From Pseudobdellovibrionaceae bacterium (lineage in GTDB: Bacteria; Bdellovibrionota; Bdellovibrionia; Bdellovibrionales; UBA1609), in NCBI GenBank assembly GCA_026712605.1, contig JAPORL010000158.1, positions 1 to 5,465 on the forward strand: DNA of 5,465 bases. The letters are read 5' to 3'. The position numbers and the translations under genes were made by a program. Below are positions 4,870 to 5,465 of the stretch, one piece after another. Under the pieces are notes generated by a model. The model saw only the letters and a list, made by a program, of their open reading frames with translations, was not told the DNA's origin and searched no databases. Position 1 is the stretch's first letter. Each line of letters opens with the position of its first letter.

Positions 4870-5465
4870 ATGAAATATGAAAAATCTTTATATTGGATGA
4901 GAAGAGACCTTCGTCTAACAGATAATAAAGCTCTTTTTTACGCTTGTAAAAACTCAAAGAAAGTTTATATCACTTTTATTTTTGACATTAACATATTAAA
5001 CAAACTCAAAAATAAAAAAGATTCCAGAGTAGAGTTTATTTTTAATAGTCTTTTAGCTATAAACCAACAGCTAAAAAAACAAAACTCTCAACTGATAATT
5101 CTACATGGAAACCCGGTAGAGCTTATTCCTTCAATGACTAAGAAATTAAATTTTTCAGCTGTATTTGTAAATGAAGATTATGAAAATTATGCTAAAAAAA
5201 GAGATCAAATGATACATAAAAAATTGAACAAACAAAAAGTGTCCTTTCTCCCTTTTAAAGATCATGTGATTTTTAAAGCCTTAGAAATAAGCAAAAAAGA
5301 TGGAACAGCCTACCGGGTTTTTACACCTTATAAAAAAATATGGTTAAAAAATTTACAATCTGATAAACATTTAAAAAAATATGATCCTAATTTAAAAAAA
5401 CTTTCTTCTTACAAAAATAAAATTCCTAAAATAGAAAAATTAGAAGATTTAGACTTTCAAAAAAC
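4870..5465 (+). CDS. phrB: Deoxyribodipyrimidine photolyase, N-terminal part (cut by window edge)
   Basis: The frame from ATG 4870 is open to the end of the window, giving 198 residues of a protein that is normally about 430-480 long. It begins with the photolyase antenna-domain signature W-M-R-R-D-L-R-L-T-D-N-K-A-L (9-22), followed by an alternating beta/alpha pattern, ILHGNP (77-82), VNEDYENYAKKRD (100-112) and DGTAYRVFTPYKKIW (144-158), the last being the family's Y-x-V-F-T-P-[FY] motif. Class I CPD photolyases use FADH- and a light-harvesting cofactor to split cyclobutane pyrimidine dimers in DNA with blue or near-UV light. The FAD-binding and DNA-contacting domain lies beyond the edge, so a cryptochrome-like role cannot be excluded, but the motif set favours photolyase. 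It lies 73 bp after grxB with its own promoter candidate. Confidence 0.93.
   Translation, partial: MKYEKSLYWMRRDLRLTDNKALFYACKNSKKVYITFIFDINILNKLKNKKDSRVEFIFNSLLAINQQLKKQNSQLIILHGNPVELIPSMTKKLNFSAVFVNEDYENYAKKRDQMIHKKLNKQKVSFLPFKDHVIFKALEISKKDGTAYRVFTPYKKIWLKNLQSDKHLKKYDPNLKKLSSYKNKIPKIEKLEDLDFQK

Overview
The window is strongly AT-rich (roughly 30% GC by eye) bacterial DNA and is Gram-negative in character. It holds an aromatic-ended outer-membrane barrel candidate, a small signal-peptide protein, a DUF1343/NamZ-family protein, a near full-length match to E. coli glutaredoxin 2 (GrxB) and the front of a class I photolyase. An AT-rich member of the Bdellovibrionota, or an AT-rich gammaproteobacterium, would fit. 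I hold the Bdellovibrionota guess only weakly; it rests on the gene mix and the look of the small secreted protein, not on a search.

Layout: At the extreme left edge (1-14, minus strand) a gene begins, with a consensus Shine-Dalgarno and the first codons MKKI. Then comes about 600 bp without a protein gene. It is dominated by a direct tandem array of a 211-bp unit (162-372 and 373-583, identical as far as I can read) plus a 53-bp partial third copy that runs into a complete minus-strand tRNA-Pro(UGG) at 616-692. Each 211-bp unit contains the last 21 nt of that tRNA, including the encoded CCA, and its immediate 3' flank. In tRNA orientation the intact tRNA is therefore followed by two extra copies of its own 3' end, separated by spacers that can fold into several hairpins. 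This resembles in architecture the rtT repeats downstream of E. coli tyrT, with a different tRNA and a different sequence. It is the most interesting object here.

To the right, all protein genes are on the plus strand: a putative outer-membrane beta-barrel protein (962-2122), a 155-bp spacer with a perfect 12-bp hairpin and tRNA-like 3'-half sequence, a small exported protein of unknown function (2314-2823), a DUF1343/NamZ-like protein with an altered PEHG motif and no signal peptide (2920-4107), grxB (4146-4796) and a photolyase truncated by the window edge (4870 onward). The NamZ-like gene and grxB are 38 bp apart and may be cotranscribed. The photolyase has its own good sigma70-type promoter candidate. 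Apart from a loose theme of envelope (barrel, secreted protein, peptidoglycan sugar enzyme) and stress/repair (GrxB, photolyase), I see no shared pathway.

A recurring feature is the near absence of Shine-Dalgarno sequences before the plus-strand genes, with promoter candidates placed so close to two start codons that the mRNAs would be leaderless or nearly so. The left-edge gene is the exception.
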